From CAYLNK01 sp964384675 (GTDB taxonomy: Bacteria > Acidobacteriota > Thermoanaerobaculia > UBA5066): DNA of 7,719 nucleotides. Positions 7,247 to 7,719 of the stretch are shown here, in pieces (position 1 is the stretch's first letter; every line of letters starts with the position of its first letter). Below the pieces are notes generated by a model, which did not search any database, had not been told where the DNA came from, and saw only the letters and a program-made list of their open reading frames with translations. A program made the position numbers and the translations under genes. Where the stretch lies: contig CAYLNK010000321.1 of assembly GCA_964384675.1 (NCBI GenBank), positions 1-7,719 on the forward strand. The letters are read 5' to 3'.

Positions 7247-7719
7247 TCGGTCGTGCAGGTGACTCCCCCTTCGAAACGCCAGCTGCGCGCGGGCCGGTAG
7301 ACGCCCGCGTCGCGCCGCGGCGAGTCGACACGGAACCGGCACGCGCCGCGCCAGTAGTCGTACGGCGTCCCGCGCCGGGAGTGGATCGCCACGTCGATCA
7401 GGTACGTCCCCTCGCCGAGGTCGCACGGCGCCAGGCGGACGACGACGCGCGCGGGCGCGTCGAAGCGCGCGGGGAGAAAGCCGTCGATCTCGGTGTTGGT
7501 GCCGTGGACGCAGACGTCCTCGGGCGTGAAGAGGCCGATGCCGAAGACGAAGTCGTCGAGCGGGCGGCCGGGCGACGCCTCGATCTCGATGGAGACGGGC
7601 TCGCCGGATCGGAACGCGTACCGCTCGGCGCCGGACGCGTCCAGGAGGCGGCACGCGGTGATCGTGGCGGAGCGGTCGCCCCAGCGCCGCGCGCGCTCGA
7701 CGGGAGCGGGTGGCTCCGG
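7243..7719 (-). CDS. wzt: Wzt-like polysaccharide ABC transporter ATPase, C-terminal sugar-binding domain (5' end off the window)
   Basis: An open frame enters from the right edge and ends at the TGA at 7245-7243, with 158 visible residues and no start in view. They form a Wzt_C-type beta-sandwich: RWGDRSATITACRLLD (12-27), FGIGLFTPEDVCVHGTNT (59-76), GTYLIDVAIHSRRGTPYDYW (104-123), and an ending with DAGVYRPARSWRF (137-149). In Wzt proteins this domain follows the ATP-binding domain and recognises the modified non-reducing end of an O-antigen chain, so that the Wzm/Wzt pair exports it over the inner membrane. The ATPase domain and the Wzm permease would lie to the right and are not visible. 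The stop overlaps the arnT ATG (ATGA), so the two genes are tied in one operon. Domain family is fairly sure. Whether the missing part is a full Wzt ATPase is inferred. Confidence 0.83.
   Translation of the reverse strand, partial: PEPPAPVERARRWGDRSATITACRLLDASGAERYAFRSGEPVSIEIEASPGRPLDDFVFGIGLFTPEDVCVHGTNTEIDGFLPARFDAPARVVVRLAPCDLGEGTYLIDVAIHSRRGTPYDYWRGACRFRVDSPRRDAGVYRPARSWRFEGGVTCTTE

Noticed and set aside
4649..7300. An 883-codon open frame on the + strand opposite arnT and arnC.
   Set aside because: Its product is almost entirely Arg, Glu, Asp, Gly and Pro with no domain. It is the typical antisense shadow of GC-rich genes with strong third-position GC bias. The minus strand encodes clear ArnT and ArnC.
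7247..7654. A longer ArnT N-terminus or a small gene in the arnT frame.
   Set aside because: This stretch codes for the Wzt_C domain in a different frame. In the arnT frame it is Arg-rich noise, and the ATG at 7246 gives the normal ArnT length.
1..7719. RNA genes, CRISPR arrays, insertion sequences, attachment sites or a defence system.
   Set aside because: No tRNA-like folds, regularly spaced repeats, transposase motifs or terminal repeats could be seen. Nearly every base belongs to an identified coding gene.

Overview
The window is very GC-rich bacterial DNA (by eye about 70% G+C), coding almost from edge to edge, with no intergenic stretch longer than 22 bases. It carries most of a 4-amino-4-deoxy-L-arabinose (L-Ara4N) pathway of the Arn/Pmr type, on the minus strand, next to the tail of a polysaccharide ABC-transporter ATPase. 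This points to a Gram-negative (LPS-making) organism. The G+C, the separate ArnA domains and the mix of neighbours do not look like an enteric bacterium. A high-GC lineage such as Acidobacteriota, Myxococcota or a similar phylum is a guess from style only.

Layout. Bases 1-1749 (+) hold the 3' part of a YfhO-family multispanning membrane protein whose start lies off the left edge. Five bases later the minus-strand operon ends. Read in its own direction from the right edge, the operon runs: the C-terminal (Wzt_C-like) sugar-binding domain of an O-antigen ABC-transporter ATPase (7719-7243, start off the edge), arnT (7246-5597), arnC (5584-4637), a stand-alone ArnA formyltransferase (4637-3720), a stand-alone ArnA UDP-glucuronate dehydrogenase/decarboxylase (3697-2666), and arnD (2669-1755). 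Junctions are 4-nt overlap, 12-nt gap, 1-nt overlap, 22-nt gap and 4-nt overlap, so the genes are almost certainly co-transcribed and partly translationally coupled. The promoter must lie beyond the right edge.

How the genes work together. The dehydrogenase oxidatively decarboxylates UDP-GlcA to the 4-keto pentose. An ArnB aminotransferase (not in the window) would make UDP-L-Ara4N. The formyltransferase N-formylates it, ArnC moves Ara4FN to undecaprenyl phosphate, ArnD removes the formyl group, and ArnT transfers L-Ara4N on the periplasmic side to lipid A or another acceptor. The upstream Wzt-like gene suggests that the pathway sits in an O-antigen or other exported-polysaccharide locus. The acceptor might therefore be a polysaccharide or core sugar instead of, or as well as, lipid A; this is inference.

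The main points for a second look are the split ArnA with fused-gene order retained, the arnT-first gene order without a visible arnB, the junction with an ABC polysaccharide exporter, and a TTG start for arnD overlapping the previous stop. I see no RNA genes, CRISPR arrays, insertion sequences or convincing terminators.
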